From NCBI RefSeq assembly GCF_007559005.1, contig NZ_CP041763.1, positions 1,706,463 through 1,770,462 on the forward strand: DNA of 64,000 nt. The letters are read 5' to 3'. Source of the DNA: Gordonia zhaorongruii (lineage in GTDB: Bacteria; Actinomycetota; Actinomycetes; Mycobacteriales; Mycobacteriaceae). A program made the position numbers and the translations under genes. Positions 7,361 through 17,014 of this stretch are shown here, one piece after another. Each line of letters opens with the position of its first letter. Positions within the stretch are counted from its first letter, which is position 1. Under the pieces are notes generated by a model that saw only the letters and a program-made list of their open reading frames with translations, did no database searches and was not told where the DNA came from.

Positions 7361-10300
7361 CGTGCCCTTCCTTCCGATCCGGCGAGCAGATCACTCATGT
7401 CGACGACGAGACCCGCGGGAAGCTGCCACTCGAACACCCCGCACCCGGCCGGAGTTCCCGGACCTGCCATGCCGCGCACGAAGTGATACTGAACCGGACC
7501 GAGGTGCTGCTCGGGGCGGTACTCCGGCAATCGCAACGACAGATAGCGATGCAGCGCAACCGAATACAGCAGCGCCTGCAACGGATAGTGCGAGCTCATC
7601 ATCTCCGCGGCCATCGCCTCCCGACCGAAGTCCTCGACGGTCAGCTCGCCGGGACGCAACCGGTTCGTCTTGTAATCGACGACGACGAATCGTCGGTCCG
7701 GCGTTCGCAGCACGGAATCGATGCTGCCCGTGAGGAATCCGCGAAACTTCTCGTCCGAGACCGTGCGCACCGACTCGGCGTACGGGGCCAGCGGGTCGTC
7801 GGACGGAAGATGCTCGGCGAGCAGGGCGCCGACAGCATCGAGCCCGAACCCGCCTCCGTTCGCGGACAGCGGCAGCTCGAAGTCCAGCTCGGCGAGCCGA
7901 TCCGACGGGCGCACACTCCACAGGTCACCGAATCCCAGCGGAGTGGTCAGAACCTTGACCAACGCGGCACTCAGCGTCGGCACATCGATGGCGACTCCAC
8001 GTCCTGCGGCTCCCTCGGCGGAGAGGCGTGCGACATGCGCATCGATGTCGGTGGCCGACGTGTCGACGTGCTCGAGGACCTCGTGCACGAGGGTCCCGAA
8101 TGCCGCACCGAACGGCAATCCGTTCATCGGGGACGGCCGTCCCTCGCCCGCGTCACCCGAACCGGCGGTCGGATCCGGGATATCCGATGGTTCGTCCGAC
8201 CGCTCCACCTCATCCGGTTCGCTGCCCGTCCGGATCACGTCTGCACTATGCGTCACCGAGACAGCGTGAGCGGCCGCATGCGCGGCTGCGACGATCGCCG
8301 AGTACGACGTCCGGCGCCATCCGTCGTCGATCCGCCGGGTGAACCGTGCGACCTCGAGTTCCGGTACGGCGGTGCCGCTCTGCGCCGAACGTGGTGCACG
8401 CGTGTGCGGGTGCCTGCCAGCGGGTTCCACTGAGATCGAGTCGCTGCGCGCCGCGACGTCGCGAAGGACGCCCACGCAGTCGATGTCCTCGGCGGGGATC
8501 GGAACCGTATCCGGAATCGGCGCCACCATGTTCGTCGCCGCAGCTGCCGTCCGGTCCGCGGCTGTGAAAAGGAGGCGGTGCAGTGCACCGCGCGCCGTCG
8601 TGGTGCTCGGCGCCCACCAGAGCACGACCTGCGAGCGCGCCCGGGTGGCCGCCACGTACATCAGACGGAGATCCTCCCCCGCCGCCTCACGCCGGGACCG
8701 AGCATCGCGTCGGTGGTAACCGCGCGCCGACTTGCCTCCGACGTCCAGATACCGTCGCCCGTCGTCCTCGTGGAAGACGAACGTCGACGGATTGGGGTGG
8801 GACGCGCCGTCCCACCCGAACGGCACGTAGACGATCGGAAACTCGAGGCCCTTGCTGGCGTGCACGGTCATCACCTGCACCGCGGCGGTGTCCCGGTCGA
8901 GCCGCCGCGTGGCGTCTCCTCGACCCGACCAGGACGACCGCTCACCGATCTGCTCGCCCAGCCATTCGGTGATCGACGTGAGGCCCGCCCCGCTCTCGGC
9001 GGCGTACCGGTTGCAGACGTCGGCCACCTGCCGTACGTCCGTCAGGAGTCGTTCACCGCGCGCTGACCCGAGTAGCCGGCGAGCGGTCTCGAACTCGTCG
9101 AACAAGCGCGACGACATCGCCGCGAACCCGCCTTCGGCGAACACACGTCCGAGTTCGGCGAACTGCCCCGCCAATGTCCCGACACCGGTGTCCCCCTGCG
9201 TCTCCAGTTTCTCGGCGGTATGACCGACCAGTGGTGAGAGAGCTGCGAGACGCACGCGTGGCTGCCGGGACGGTTGGTCGATGGCGGTCAGAACGTGCCA
9301 CCAGTGGCGCGCCGCATCGGTCGCGAAGACCGACGTTCCGGAGGTGACCACCGACGCGACGCCGCGTTCGGTAAAGGCCTTCTGCAGCGGCTCGATCGTC
9401 CGATTGGCACGTAACAGGACGGCGATGTCACCCGGCTGCACGCGGCGGGTGACCCCGTCGACGTCCACGGTGACTTCCGAGGCGAGCAGTGCGGCGACAT
9501 CCGCTGCCACATCGTCGATCACCCGATCACGCACCCCGCCTACCAGGGGCGACGTGCCGTCCCTGGTGAAAGCCGAGAAGTCGTTCTTCGTGAACCCGCG
9601 GATGCGCACCGCAGGCGCACCGTGGATCCGGGTGCCGCCGTGGTGTGCCCCGACCGGGTGGTACGCGATCTCGTCATGGCCGAAGGTCGCGCCCGCGAAC
9701 AGCACTCCGAGTCCGTTCACCACTGCTTCGTCGGACCGTCGGTTCACCGTCAGCAGGCGGCGGTCCTGCGCCGTCTGGACCGCATTGAGGTAGCTCAGCA
9801 CCTCTGCGCCCCGGAATGCGTAGATCGACTGCTTCGGGTCGCCGACCAGGATGAGGGGCACCCCGCCGTGGAAGCACCGCCGGACGATCTCCCATTGCTG
9901 CGGATCAGTGTCCTGGAACTCGTCGATCAGGACCACTGAGAACTGGTCGCGGATCCGCAGGCAGGCCGCGTCGCCGATGTCCGGGTCGGTGACGATCCGG
10001 AACAAGGTGTTCTGGAGATCGTCGTACGTTCGCAGGCGCGCCGCGCGCTTGCGGCGCTGGGTCTGCTGCCGGATGTGCGTCGCCATCCGAACGCGCAGAT
10101 CGGAATCGTCGCTGCGCTCGTCGTCCCGTTCGGGGGCCAGGATCGCGTTCGCGTTCCGCACCGCGCCCGTCGCGATACCGAGAGCCTCGGCGAACTCCGG
10201 TGCTGCATCCGGGTCGCCGGCGAATCGGGCGACGTACGCGTCCCGTGCGATCTCGGCGACGATGTCGTCGACGTCCTCCACGATCGGGTACTGCTGTTCG

Positions 10301-10728
10301 CGCTCCCCGAGGAACCCCAGAGCCGCGAGCATTCGGTTGCAGAACGTGTGAGTCGTGGCCATCGTCGCCGCATCGAAATCCGACAGCGCCGCGACGAGAC
10401 GCGCGCGACGCCGCTCCACGGTGTCGGGCGGCGCGTCGACGATCCAGCCGATCAGGACGTCAGCCTCGCGGGCCTCTCCCTCGTTTTCGTCGAGAGCGGA
10501 CAGGCACTCCGTGATCCGGGACCTCGTCCGATCACGCAACTCGGCCGACGCCGCATTGGAGAAGGTCGCCATGAGCAGTCGCGACACCGGCACGCCTTCG
10601 GCGATGTACCGGACTGCCAGCGAGACGATCGCGTACGTCTTACCGGTACCCGCACTGGCTTCGAGAACCGTTGTGCCGGTCGGCAGTGGATCCCGAAGGT
10701 CGAATGTGCGATCGGCGGTGTCGGTCAT
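7357..10728 (-). CDS. recB: exodeoxyribonuclease V subunit beta RecB (helicase-nuclease)
   Basis: 1123 residues. The Walker A motif VLEASAGTGKTYAI is at about residues 21-34, followed by the UvrD-type helicase motifs LLMATFSNAASAELRDR, VVLIDEFQDTDPQQWEIV, LILVGDPKQSIYAFRGAEV, MTVHASKGLEFPIVYVP and LRLMYVAATRARSQVVLWW. The C-terminal RecB-family nuclease retains FLTGSIDSVLRTPDRR and VVVDYKTNRL, i.e. the catalytic D and D-x-K set, so both activities look intact. The open frame extends to 10857, but the ATG at 10728 has a GGAGG site upstream and forms an ATGA overlap with the recC stop. Functions with RecC and RecD in break repair and defence against linear DNA. Confidence 0.96.
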   Translation of the reverse strand: MTDTADRTFDLRDPLPTGTTVLEASAGTGKTYAIVSLAVRYIAEGVPVSRLLMATFSNAASAELRDRTRSRITECLSALDENEGEAREADVLIGWIVDAPPDTVERRRARLVAALSDFDAATMATTHTFCNRMLAALGFLGEREQQYPIVEDVDDIVAEIARDAYVARFAGDPDAAPEFAEALGIATGAVRNANAILAPERDDERSDDSDLRVRMATHIRQQTQRRKRAARLRTYDDLQNTLFRIVTDPDIGDAACLRIRDQFSVVLIDEFQDTDPQQWEIVRRCFHGGVPLILVGDPKQSIYAFRGAEVLSYLNAVQTAQDRRLLTVNRRSDEAVVNGLGVLFAGATFGHDEIAYHPVGAHHGGTRIHGAPAVRIRGFTKNDFSAFTRDGTSPLVGGVRDRVIDDVAADVAALLASEVTVDVDGVTRRVQPGDIAVLLRANRTIEPLQKAFTERGVASVVTSGTSVFATDAARHWWHVLTAIDQPSRQPRVRLAALSPLVGHTAEKLETQGDTGVGTLAGQFAELGRVFAEGGFAAMSSRLFDEFETARRLLGSARGERLLTDVRQVADVCNRYAAESGAGLTSITEWLGEQIGERSSWSGRGDATRRLDRDTAAVQVMTVHASKGLEFPIVYVPFGWDGASHPNPSTFVFHEDDGRRYLDVGGKSARGYHRRDARSRREAAGEDLRLMYVAATRARSQVVLWWAPSTTTARGALHRLLFTAADRTAAAATNMVAPIPDTVPIPAEDIDCVGVLRDVAARSDSISVEPAGRHPHTRAPRSAQSGTAVPELEVARFTRRIDDGWRRTSYSAIVAAAHAAAHAVSVTHSADVIRTGSEPDEVERSDEPSDIPDPTAGSGDAGEGRPSPMNGLPFGAAFGTLVHEVLEHVDTSATDIDAHVARLSAEGAAGRGVAIDVPTLSAALVKVLTTPLGFGDLWSVRPSDRLAELDFELPLSANGGGFGLDAVGALLAEHLPSDDPLAPYAESVRTVSDEKFRGFLTGSIDSVLRTPDRRFVVVDYKTNRLRPGELTVEDFGREAMAAEMMSSHYPLQALLYSVALHRYLSLRLPEYRPEQHLGPVQYHFVRGMAGPGTPAGCGVFEWQLPAGLVVDMSDLLAGSEGRAR

Positions 10729-13700
10729 TGCGCCTCCTCGTTCCGAAGGAGCGGCCCGAACACGGCCGCCGCCAGACGCGCGAACATGGGAGTCGAGTCG
10801 TCGCCGGGTAGTGCCTGCGCGAGACCGGCGAAAGCCGCCTGCTCCGGTTGGGCGCACGACAGCTCATCGAAGGAGACGTCGATCAACGGGTCGCCGTGGA
10901 ACACCAATCCGGCGTAGCGGTTCTTGTCGCCGTACGACCCGCTGTAGGCACGTCGCGCCCGCTGCATCGCCCGCCGTCCGTTTCCGCTGCGGTCCAGTTC
11001 CGATGCGGCGGCCTCCGCTGCATCGAGAGTCAGTCCGATCGGGGCGCTCAGTCCGGCGTCCCGAATGGCGACGAGTAACGCCAGCGTCTCCGCAGCGTCA
11101 TCCGGCGCGGTGAGCCGGCTCATCCTCGCCGACGGGCGGCTGCCTCCGCTGCCGACGACGACGGCCTCCGGCACCGACCGGGCCGATCCCGCGGCCATGG
11201 CCAGCAGTCTGATCCAGGCGGCGATTCGCTGTTTGGCGCCCAACCGTGAATAGGACACCGGAACCAGCCGCCGGTCGAACACGTCCCCGACGGTGCCGTA
11301 CAGGCGGCGCCCACCGGGTAGTTCCACGCGAACGTCGACGGCGTCGGACGAGTCCGATCGGTAACCGGCCGCCGCGGTCGCGATGGCCTGCGCCTTCTCC
11401 CGAATCGGTCCGAAAGTCTTGGTACCGAACGCGAACGGCGGCAGGGTGCCGCGTCGCAGTTCGGCCCCCTGCGCCGCCTGCGGGTCGCGTCCATCGAGCA
11501 GTGCCTGCAGATATCTGTTGCCCACGCCCCACTGCTCCAGGCCGTCCAGCGAGACGGCGAGCTGATCCGGGTGCTCGTCGACGTCGTCCGGCAGCCCGAT
11601 CCCGAGCCGTTGACGTGCGAATCCCTCGACCGGCGCAGTCAGGAAGCGAATGAGTTCGTCCAAGTCGACGTCGCCGCGTTCCGGCGCCGGCAGATCGGCG
11701 TCGGCGACGCGCGGGAGAGCGGCCGCGGGCACATCCGAGCGCCGCAGCGCGCTCAGCGCGCGGGCGCCGGAGAGCAGGGACTGGTCGTAGCTGAACGGTC
11801 CGACACCGCCCGCGGCGTCCGACCGGAAATTCCGCTCGTCGAACGCGTGCAGCGTGTGCCGCCGGACGATGGGCGATTCGTCTGGGCCGGAGTGACCGAT
11901 GATCACGTCTACGGCGTCGACCAGTTCGCTCACCACCACGGCAGGAGGCTTCACCGCTCCAGTCAGCGGATCGGCCCCTGAGTAGAACACGAACAGGTGA
12001 TCCTTCGCGGCGGTGACGGCATCGAGGAAGATCTGCCGATCCTCGTCGCGAACTGCTCGCTCGCCCACCATCGGAGCCACTGCAAGGGCGTCGTCGCCGT
12101 CGAGCGACGACGCTCTGGGATACGCGCCCGTATCCATGCCGAGAATCACGATCGCGCGATGCGGCACCGAGCGCATCGGAACCATCGAGCACACGGTCAG
12201 CTCTCCTGTGCAGAAGTTCGACCGTGTCGGCCGTGCCACCAGGATCCCACTGATCAGGTCCCGGACGTCGGCGAGTTCGAGCCGCAGTTCGCGGCCTTCA
12301 TCGGAGCCGGCGAGCGCATCGGTGAGCAGGCCGACCGCCTGCGCACGCTGCCACTCGGTCTCGTCGTCGACGTCGGTGAGACCGTCGACCGCGCCGATGA
12401 GCAGGTCGGCCCACTCGGTGGTGGTGCACTCGCCGATCGCCGCCTCGATCAGGGACGACAGACGGTCGGCGAACTCGGCGAAGCGTCCTGCCAGATCGGT
12501 ATCCGTGGAGTCGATCCCCGCCAGTGGCAACGCGGTCGCCAGCCATTCGTTCTCGGCCTCCTCCGCGACCACGCCCAGCAGCATGCGGTCCAGTCCGGTG
12601 GCGAGCGTGCCCTGCGGAAAGCCGGCCAGACCGAATCGGGCACGTTGCGCCGTATCCACACCCCACCGGATCCCCGATCGCTGGATCCACCCGGCGAGGT
12701 TGTCCAGATCGTCGTCGGTGAAACCGAACCGAGTCCGCACCGGCGATGACGACGCGAGATCGAGGAGCTCGCCCGCCCGTACCCGTCCTGCCGCCAGGTC
12801 CAGCACTCGCGCCACCACGTCGAGAACCGCGTTCGACTCCCGGATTCCACGGTCCGCAAGACGTACACGCAGCGAGTACGCGGGGTGGTGCATCCCGGTC
12901 TGCCCGAAGGCGCCGCGGATGAGCGGGGCGTAGGCCTCGACATCGGGACACATGATCAGCACATCGCGCGGCTCGAGCGTCGGATCGGCGTCGAACAGAT
13001 GGAGCAGCCGGTCGCGGAGTACCTCTACCTGCCGCTCCGGACCGTGACAGGCATGCACCTCCACAGATGTGTCAGCCGGCAGTCCGGCAGTGTCGAGGCT
13101 GTCCCGCCGCTGACCCTCGTGCAATGCACCAAGCACGGTGGACACCTCTGCCGTCGTGTCGGGGTGGTAGATGACCGCATCGATCGACGGTTCGAGAACC
13201 TCCTGCAGCTCCTGCACGTCCCGGGACAGCGCGGCGAGCAACGGGTGCCGAGGAACCACTGCGTCGCGCTCCGAGCGTCGACGTCGCGGCTGGCTACCGC
13301 GATCAGAGATGGTTCGCCACAGCGCATCTGAAGGGTGCGGCAGGTAGAGCGAGACCTCCCGTTCAGCGCTCAGTGCTCCGAGAACGGTCTGGAGTGTCTG
13401 CGGGATGCGGGTGGGGCCGAACAGTGCGAGCCGATCCGGGAGGTCAACCAGGTCCGGGTCCGCCCGCACTCGCGCGGCGAGTTGCTCGAGTCCTTCGGCC
13501 GGGTGCGGATGGCCGACCTCCTCGCGCACCAGCCGCCAGAACCACGGCTGCCATTGCAAATGGTCGGCGAGCTGATTTCCGGCACCGTCGGTGTCGAGTC
13601 CGGCGGCCCAGTCGGCGATCATCGCCGGACGCTGCCAGCCGTAGGCCGCGAACAGCCGTGCGATGGTCGACGCCGTCGAGTACCGGCGTCCGCGACGCAG

Positions 13701-14075
13701 TTCGGTGGGCTCTGGGTCGTCGGACGTGACGCCCAGATGCGCTGCGAGCACTCCGAGCCGCGGATCGTGCACATTCGCATCGAGAACTCGCAGAACCGGC
13801 CACCTCAAACGATCGCCGTACCAACTGTCCGTGGCTTCCGGGTCGTCGGCGAGCGCGACGGTGATCTGGCGGAGCAGTGCCGCGGGCGAATCGAAATCGA
13901 TGTTCGCAGCGACGCCGAGACGCAACGACAGTTGCTGGCGCAGCCAGCGCTCCACGCCGCGTTCCGGGACGGCGACGATCTCCGAGCGCATCGGGTCGGC
14001 TAGTGGCGTCGCGAGGACGTCGGCGAGCACACCGACGAGCGTGTCGGCACGTTCTGCTCTGTGGACCGTCAGCAT
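10725..14075 (-). CDS. recC: exodeoxyribonuclease V subunit gamma RecC
   Basis: 1116 residues, matching the RecC length. It starts MLTVHRAERADTLVGVLADVL and has the family features GVERWLRQQLSLRLG, FGPTRIPQTLQTVLGAL, LFDADPTLEPRDVLIMCPDVEAYAPLI, GELTVCSMVPMRSVPHRAIVILGMD and a C-terminal inactive nuclease-like region. RecC bridges the RecB and RecD motors and reads Chi-like sites. First of three coupled genes; the gap to the upstream thioesterase is only 69 bases and holds a tandem repeat. Confidence 0.95.
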   Translation of the reverse strand: MLTVHRAERADTLVGVLADVLATPLADPMRSEIVAVPERGVERWLRQQLSLRLGVAANIDFDSPAALLRQITVALADDPEATDSWYGDRLRWPVLRVLDANVHDPRLGVLAAHLGVTSDDPEPTELRRGRRYSTASTIARLFAAYGWQRPAMIADWAAGLDTDGAGNQLADHLQWQPWFWRLVREEVGHPHPAEGLEQLAARVRADPDLVDLPDRLALFGPTRIPQTLQTVLGALSAEREVSLYLPHPSDALWRTISDRGSQPRRRRSERDAVVPRHPLLAALSRDVQELQEVLEPSIDAVIYHPDTTAEVSTVLGALHEGQRRDSLDTAGLPADTSVEVHACHGPERQVEVLRDRLLHLFDADPTLEPRDVLIMCPDVEAYAPLIRGAFGQTGMHHPAYSLRVRLADRGIRESNAVLDVVARVLDLAAGRVRAGELLDLASSSPVRTRFGFTDDDLDNLAGWIQRSGIRWGVDTAQRARFGLAGFPQGTLATGLDRMLLGVVAEEAENEWLATALPLAGIDSTDTDLAGRFAEFADRLSSLIEAAIGECTTTEWADLLIGAVDGLTDVDDETEWQRAQAVGLLTDALAGSDEGRELRLELADVRDLISGILVARPTRSNFCTGELTVCSMVPMRSVPHRAIVILGMDTGAYPRASSLDGDDALAVAPMVGERAVRDEDRQIFLDAVTAAKDHLFVFYSGADPLTGAVKPPAVVVSELVDAVDVIIGHSGPDESPIVRRHTLHAFDERNFRSDAAGGVGPFSYDQSLLSGARALSALRRSDVPAAALPRVADADLPAPERGDVDLDELIRFLTAPVEGFARQRLGIGLPDDVDEHPDQLAVSLDGLEQWGVGNRYLQALLDGRDPQAAQGAELRRGTLPPFAFGTKTFGPIREKAQAIATAAAGYRSDSSDAVDVRVELPGGRRLYGTVGDVFDRRLVPVSYSRLGAKQRIAAWIRLLAMAAGSARSVPEAVVVGSGGSRPSARMSRLTAPDDAAETLALLVAIRDAGLSAPIGLTLDAAEAAASELDRSGNGRRAMQRARRAYSGSYGDKNRYAGLVFHGDPLIDVSFDELSCAQPEQAAFAGLAQALPGDDSTPMFARLAAAVFGPLLRNEEAQ

Positions 14076-14095
14076 CGCCGCACCTCTCCCCTAGC

Positions 14096-14152
14096 GTCTA
14101 CGTGGTTCAGCAGTGTCTATGTGGTTCAGCAGCACCTCCGTGGTTCAGCGCC
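14096..14152. repeat. 19-bp tandem repeat upstream of recC
   Basis: Three 19-base units (14096-14114, 14115-14133, 14134-14152) share the core TGGTTCAGC. On the minus strand each begins GCTGAACCAC. The third unit overlaps the stop codon of the thioesterase gene, and the array occupies most of the gap before recC. Confidence 0.85.
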
Positions 14153-14594
14153 TGCGACGCAGCGGCACCTCGTCACCCGAGCGCTCGGCCAGGGCGACCC
14201 TCACCGAATCGGGAAGCGGCAACGGCTGTCCGGTCTTCAGATCGAGAGCGGTCACCGTCGTCTCACCGAGCGCTGCGAGCTCGCCGGTCGGTGCGAACAG
14301 GCGGTAGCCGTAGTCGAACGAGCTGTTCCCGATGCGCGGAACCCATATCTGCACCCGGGTCGGGTCCTCGCTGTAGTGCAGGATCGACGTGAACTCGATC
14401 TCCTGACGCGCCAGCACGAAGGCGAACGGCGGATGGTCGCCGAACCACGCCTGCATCGTGCGGACCCGGGACTCCTCGAGGATCCGGGCGATCTGCACGT
14501 TGTTCACGTGCCCGAGCATGTCCTGATCACCCCACCGCATCGCGACCTCGACGACGAACGGTTCCGGCACTGCGGCGCTCTCTGTATCCGACAC
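14145..14594 (-). CDS. hotdog-fold acyl-CoA thioesterase (4HBT/YbgC-like)
   Basis: 149 residues. MRWGDQDMLGHVNNVQIARILEESRVR contains the D-x-x-GHVNN active-site helix entry of the 4-hydroxybenzoyl-CoA thioesterase/YbgC clan, and the rest (VLARQEIEFTSILHYSEDPTRVQIWV) gives the hotdog strands. It likely hydrolyses an acyl-CoA thioester; the substrate is unknown. It lies 69 bases upstream of recC on the same strand, so it may be co-transcribed with recCBD, although the tandem repeat between them leaves room for a separate promoter. Confidence 0.85.
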   Translation of the reverse strand: MSDTESAAVPEPFVVEVAMRWGDQDMLGHVNNVQIARILEESRVRTMQAWFGDHPPFAFVLARQEIEFTSILHYSEDPTRVQIWVPRIGNSSFDYGYRLFAPTGELAALGETTVTALDLKTGQPLPLPDSVRVALAERSGDEVPLRRRR

Positions 14595-14640
14595 GCGATG
14601 ACCATATCGCCCGCCTGCGACACCAGCGGACGCGCGTCGA

Positions 14641-14646
14641 TAGACT
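14641..14646 (+). promoter_or_regulatory. -10 box (TAGACT) of a probable leaderless promoter
   Basis: TAGACT is followed by 7 bases and the GTG start at 14654; no ribosome-binding site is visible between them. Confidence 0.5.
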
Positions 14647-14653
14647 GCCGGAC

Positions 14654-15271
14654 GTGGCCATCGACACCCAGCGTCTGCGACTGCGTCCCGTGACGCCCGC
14701 AGACGTCGACAGCCTGCACGAACTCGACTCCGATCCGAATGTGATGCGGTTCGTCAACGGTGGTCGGCCGACCGCCCGCGACACCATCGCAGAATGGGTG
14801 GTACCGCGTTCCCAGACGCAGTTCCGCACTCACGGGACTGGTATGTGGACTGCCCGCCTGCGGCGTGGAGGGGACTTCATCGGCTGGGTTCAACTGCGCC
14901 TTCCGCGCCACAGCACAGTCCGTGAACTCGAGCTCAGCTACCGCTTCGATCAGCGCGTCTGGGGACACGGCCTGGCCGCTGAGGCTGCGGGCGCACTGAT
15001 CGCCGTCACCTTCCTGTCAACCGACACCGAGCGAATCTTCGCCAGCACGCACAGCGACCACAACTCGTCCCAGGCGGTGATGCGCAAACTCGGGATGCGA
15101 TTGTCGCCCGCAGGCCTGTCCGCCCGCCAGCTGTCCGGTCATGACGATGAGCACGACGTCGAGTACGAGATTCTCCACGAGCAGTGGGCTGCGGCCCGCG
15201 GCCGCCGCGCAGTGCGGCCACCCGCCGGCCGGCATCGACGGCCGACCAGCACCACCGGGATGCCGGCCTGA
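14654..15271 (+). CDS. GNAT family N-acetyltransferase (RimJ/RimL type)
   Basis: 205 residues. It starts AIDTQRLRLRPVTPADVDSLHELDSDPNVMRFVNGG, the RimJ/RimL-like N terminus. FIGWVQLRL, LELSYRFDQRVWGHGLAAEAAGALI (the acetyl-CoA pyrophosphate loop) and IFASTHSDHNSSQAVMRKLGM follow in order. The last 30 residues are Arg/Pro-rich and probably disordered. The substrate is unknown. Divergent from the thioesterase; start GTG at 14654 fits the leaderless pattern. Confidence 0.88.
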   Translation: MAIDTQRLRLRPVTPADVDSLHELDSDPNVMRFVNGGRPTARDTIAEWVVPRSQTQFRTHGTGMWTARLRRGGDFIGWVQLRLPRHSTVRELELSYRFDQRVWGHGLAAEAAGALIAVTFLSTDTERIFASTHSDHNSSQAVMRKLGMRLSPAGLSARQLSGHDDEHDVEYEILHEQWAAARGRRAVRPPAGRHRRPTSTTGMPA

Positions 15272-15335
15272 TCGCCGGGTATTACCGTTGTAACGCAAGC
15301 GCAACACTCAGCATCGACGACTCTGGAGACAACCG

Positions 15336-16763
15336 ATGAGCGAAATTGCCACCGATCCCATGCGGCGCCGACGGGTCGTCATCATCGGCTCGGGATTCGG
15401 CGGCCTGTTCGCGGCGCAGCGCCTCAAGAAGGCCAACGTCGACGTGACGCTGATCGCCAAGACCACCCACCACCTGTTCCAGCCGATGCTGTACCAGGTC
15501 GCCACCGGCATCGTCGCCGAGGGAGAGATCGCCCCCGCGACCCGCGTGGTGCTCCGTAAGCAGCGCAACTCGCACGTCATCCTCGGCGAGGTATTCGACA
15601 TCGACCTGAAGGAACGGATCGTCCGGTCGCAGCTACTCGAGCGCATCACCGAGACGCCGTACGACGACCTGATCGTCGCGGCGGGAGCCGACCAGTCGTA
15701 CTTCGGCAACGACCATTTCGCCGAGTACGCCCCCGGCATGAAGACGATCGATCACGCTCTCGAGCTGCGTGGCCGCATCCTCGGCGCCTTCGAGCAGGCC
15801 GAGCTCTCGAACGACCCGGCAGAGCAGGAGAAACTCCTGACCTTCGTCGTCGTCGGTGCCGGTCCCACGGGAGTGGAGATGGCGGGCCAGATCGCCGAGA
15901 TGAGCGATAAGACTCTCAAGGGCGCGTTCCGGAACATCGATCCGACGAAGGCACGCGTCATCCTGATCGACGCCGCACCCGCAGTGCTGCCCCCGTTCGG
16001 CGAGAAGCTCGGACACAAGGCCAAGGCGCGCCTCGAGGAGCTCGGCGTCGAGGTTCAGCTCGGCGCGATGGTCACGGACATCGACTACGACAGCCTCACG
16101 GTGAAGGACAAGGACGGGACCGAGCGCCGCATCGAAAGCCAGTGCAAGGTGTGGTCGGCCGGCGTCCAGGCGAGTTCGCTTGGCAAGATCCTCGCCGAGC
16201 AGTCAGAGACCGAACTCGACCGCGCCGGTCGGGTGAAGGTGCAGCCGGACCTCACGATCCCGGGACATTCGAACGTCTTCGTCGTCGGCGACATGATGTT
16301 CGTCGACGGCGTCCCCGGCGTGGCTCAGGGTGCGATCCAGGGCGGCCGCTACGCCGCCGACGCGATCAAGGCCGAGATGAAGGGCCAGACACCCGACGAA
16401 CGCAAGCCGTTCAGCTACTTCGACAAGGGTTCGATGGCCACGGTCTCACGGTTCAGCGCCGTGATGCAGGTGCCGATCCCCGGCACCAAGAAGAAATTCG
16501 AGACCGAGGGTTACTTCGCCTGGCTGGGCTGGCTGGCACTGCACCTGGTGTACCTGGTGGGTTTCCGCAACAGGCTGAACACCTTCGTCAACTGGTTCTT
16601 CGCGTTCAGCACTCGTGGGCGCAGCCAGTTGGCAGTCACCGAGCAGCAGGTCTACGCCCGCACCGCGCTGAGCGAACTGGCGTATCTCCAGCGACTGCGA
16701 CTCGCCGATGAGGAACGCGCCGAGGTCAAGCGCAGCCTGGAAGAGCGGAAGGGTTCGGCCTGA
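15336..16763 (+). CDS. ndh: type II NADH dehydrogenase (NDH-2)
   Basis: 475 residues. The FAD Rossmann motif is VVIIGSGFGGLFAAQRL (residues about 8-24) and the NADH-binding one is VVVGAGPTGVEMAGQIAEM near residue 170. KTTHHLFQPMLYQVATG is the NDH-2 quinone-site signature. NVFVVGDMMFVDGVPGVAQGAIQGGRYAA closes the FAD site, and the hydrophobic FAWLGWLALHLVYLVGF region at about 395-420 anchors it to the membrane. It passes electrons from NADH to menaquinone without proton pumping. It ends 187 bases before a perfect palindrome likely to be a shared terminator. In M. tuberculosis ndh also lies a few genes from the Rv1847/blaI block (from memory). Confidence 0.95.
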   Translation: MSEIATDPMRRRRVVIIGSGFGGLFAAQRLKKANVDVTLIAKTTHHLFQPMLYQVATGIVAEGEIAPATRVVLRKQRNSHVILGEVFDIDLKERIVRSQLLERITETPYDDLIVAAGADQSYFGNDHFAEYAPGMKTIDHALELRGRILGAFEQAELSNDPAEQEKLLTFVVVGAGPTGVEMAGQIAEMSDKTLKGAFRNIDPTKARVILIDAAPAVLPPFGEKLGHKAKARLEELGVEVQLGAMVTDIDYDSLTVKDKDGTERRIESQCKVWSAGVQASSLGKILAEQSETELDRAGRVKVQPDLTIPGHSNVFVVGDMMFVDGVPGVAQGAIQGGRYAADAIKAEMKGQTPDERKPFSYFDKGSMATVSRFSAVMQVPIPGTKKKFETEGYFAWLGWLALHLVYLVGFRNRLNTFVNWFFAFSTRGRSQLAVTEQQVYARTALSELAYLQRLRLADEERAEVKRSLEERKGSA

Positions 16764-16778
16764 TCGTGCGCGCCCGCG

Positions 16779-16899
16779 ATTGAGCGAGCGTTGCGCGACG
16801 TCGCTCGCTGATCGAGACGCATCCCTCGCTGTTGCGGGCCTCCTGTGGGCGGCCGACTGAAGTCCCTCGCCGGTTGAGCGAGCGCAGCGAGTCGAAACC
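16779..16899. repeat. actinobacterial intergenic repeat, two related copies
   Basis: The second copy (16872-16899) starts GGTTGAGCGAGCGCAGCGAG and ends TCGAAACC. This is an intergenic motif I recognise as abundant in Gordonia and relatives. A degenerate copy from 16779 (GATTGAGCGAGCG) continues into an inverted CGCTCGCT at 16804-16811, so that AGCGAGCG/CGCTCGCT could form a stem. No coding potential is seen here. Confidence 0.6.
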
Positions 16900-16950
16900 G
16901 AGCTCACATGCCGGCCGGCCCCCGATCAGCGAGTAGCCTGCCGATCGCAC

Positions 16951-16988
16951 GGAGAAGGCTCGGGTCCGATCGGACCCGAGCCTTCTCC
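16951..16988. terminator. perfect 38-bp palindrome, probable bidirectional terminator
   Basis: Two 19-base arms (left begins GGAGAAGGCTCGGGTCC, right ends CCGAGCCTTCTCC) are exact reverse complements with no spacer beyond the central GATC. It sits between the convergent ndh and BCCT genes. No long T-run follows on either strand, so termination is inferred from structure and position. Confidence 0.75.
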
Positions 16989-17014
16989 GTCGAGTTGCTC
17001 ACCCGCTCACGGCA

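Noticed and set aside
5507..14075. recCBD as part of an anti-phage island
   Set aside because: No restriction, retron, abortive-infection or mobile genes lie nearby, and the flanks are housekeeping; it looks like an ordinary repair operon.
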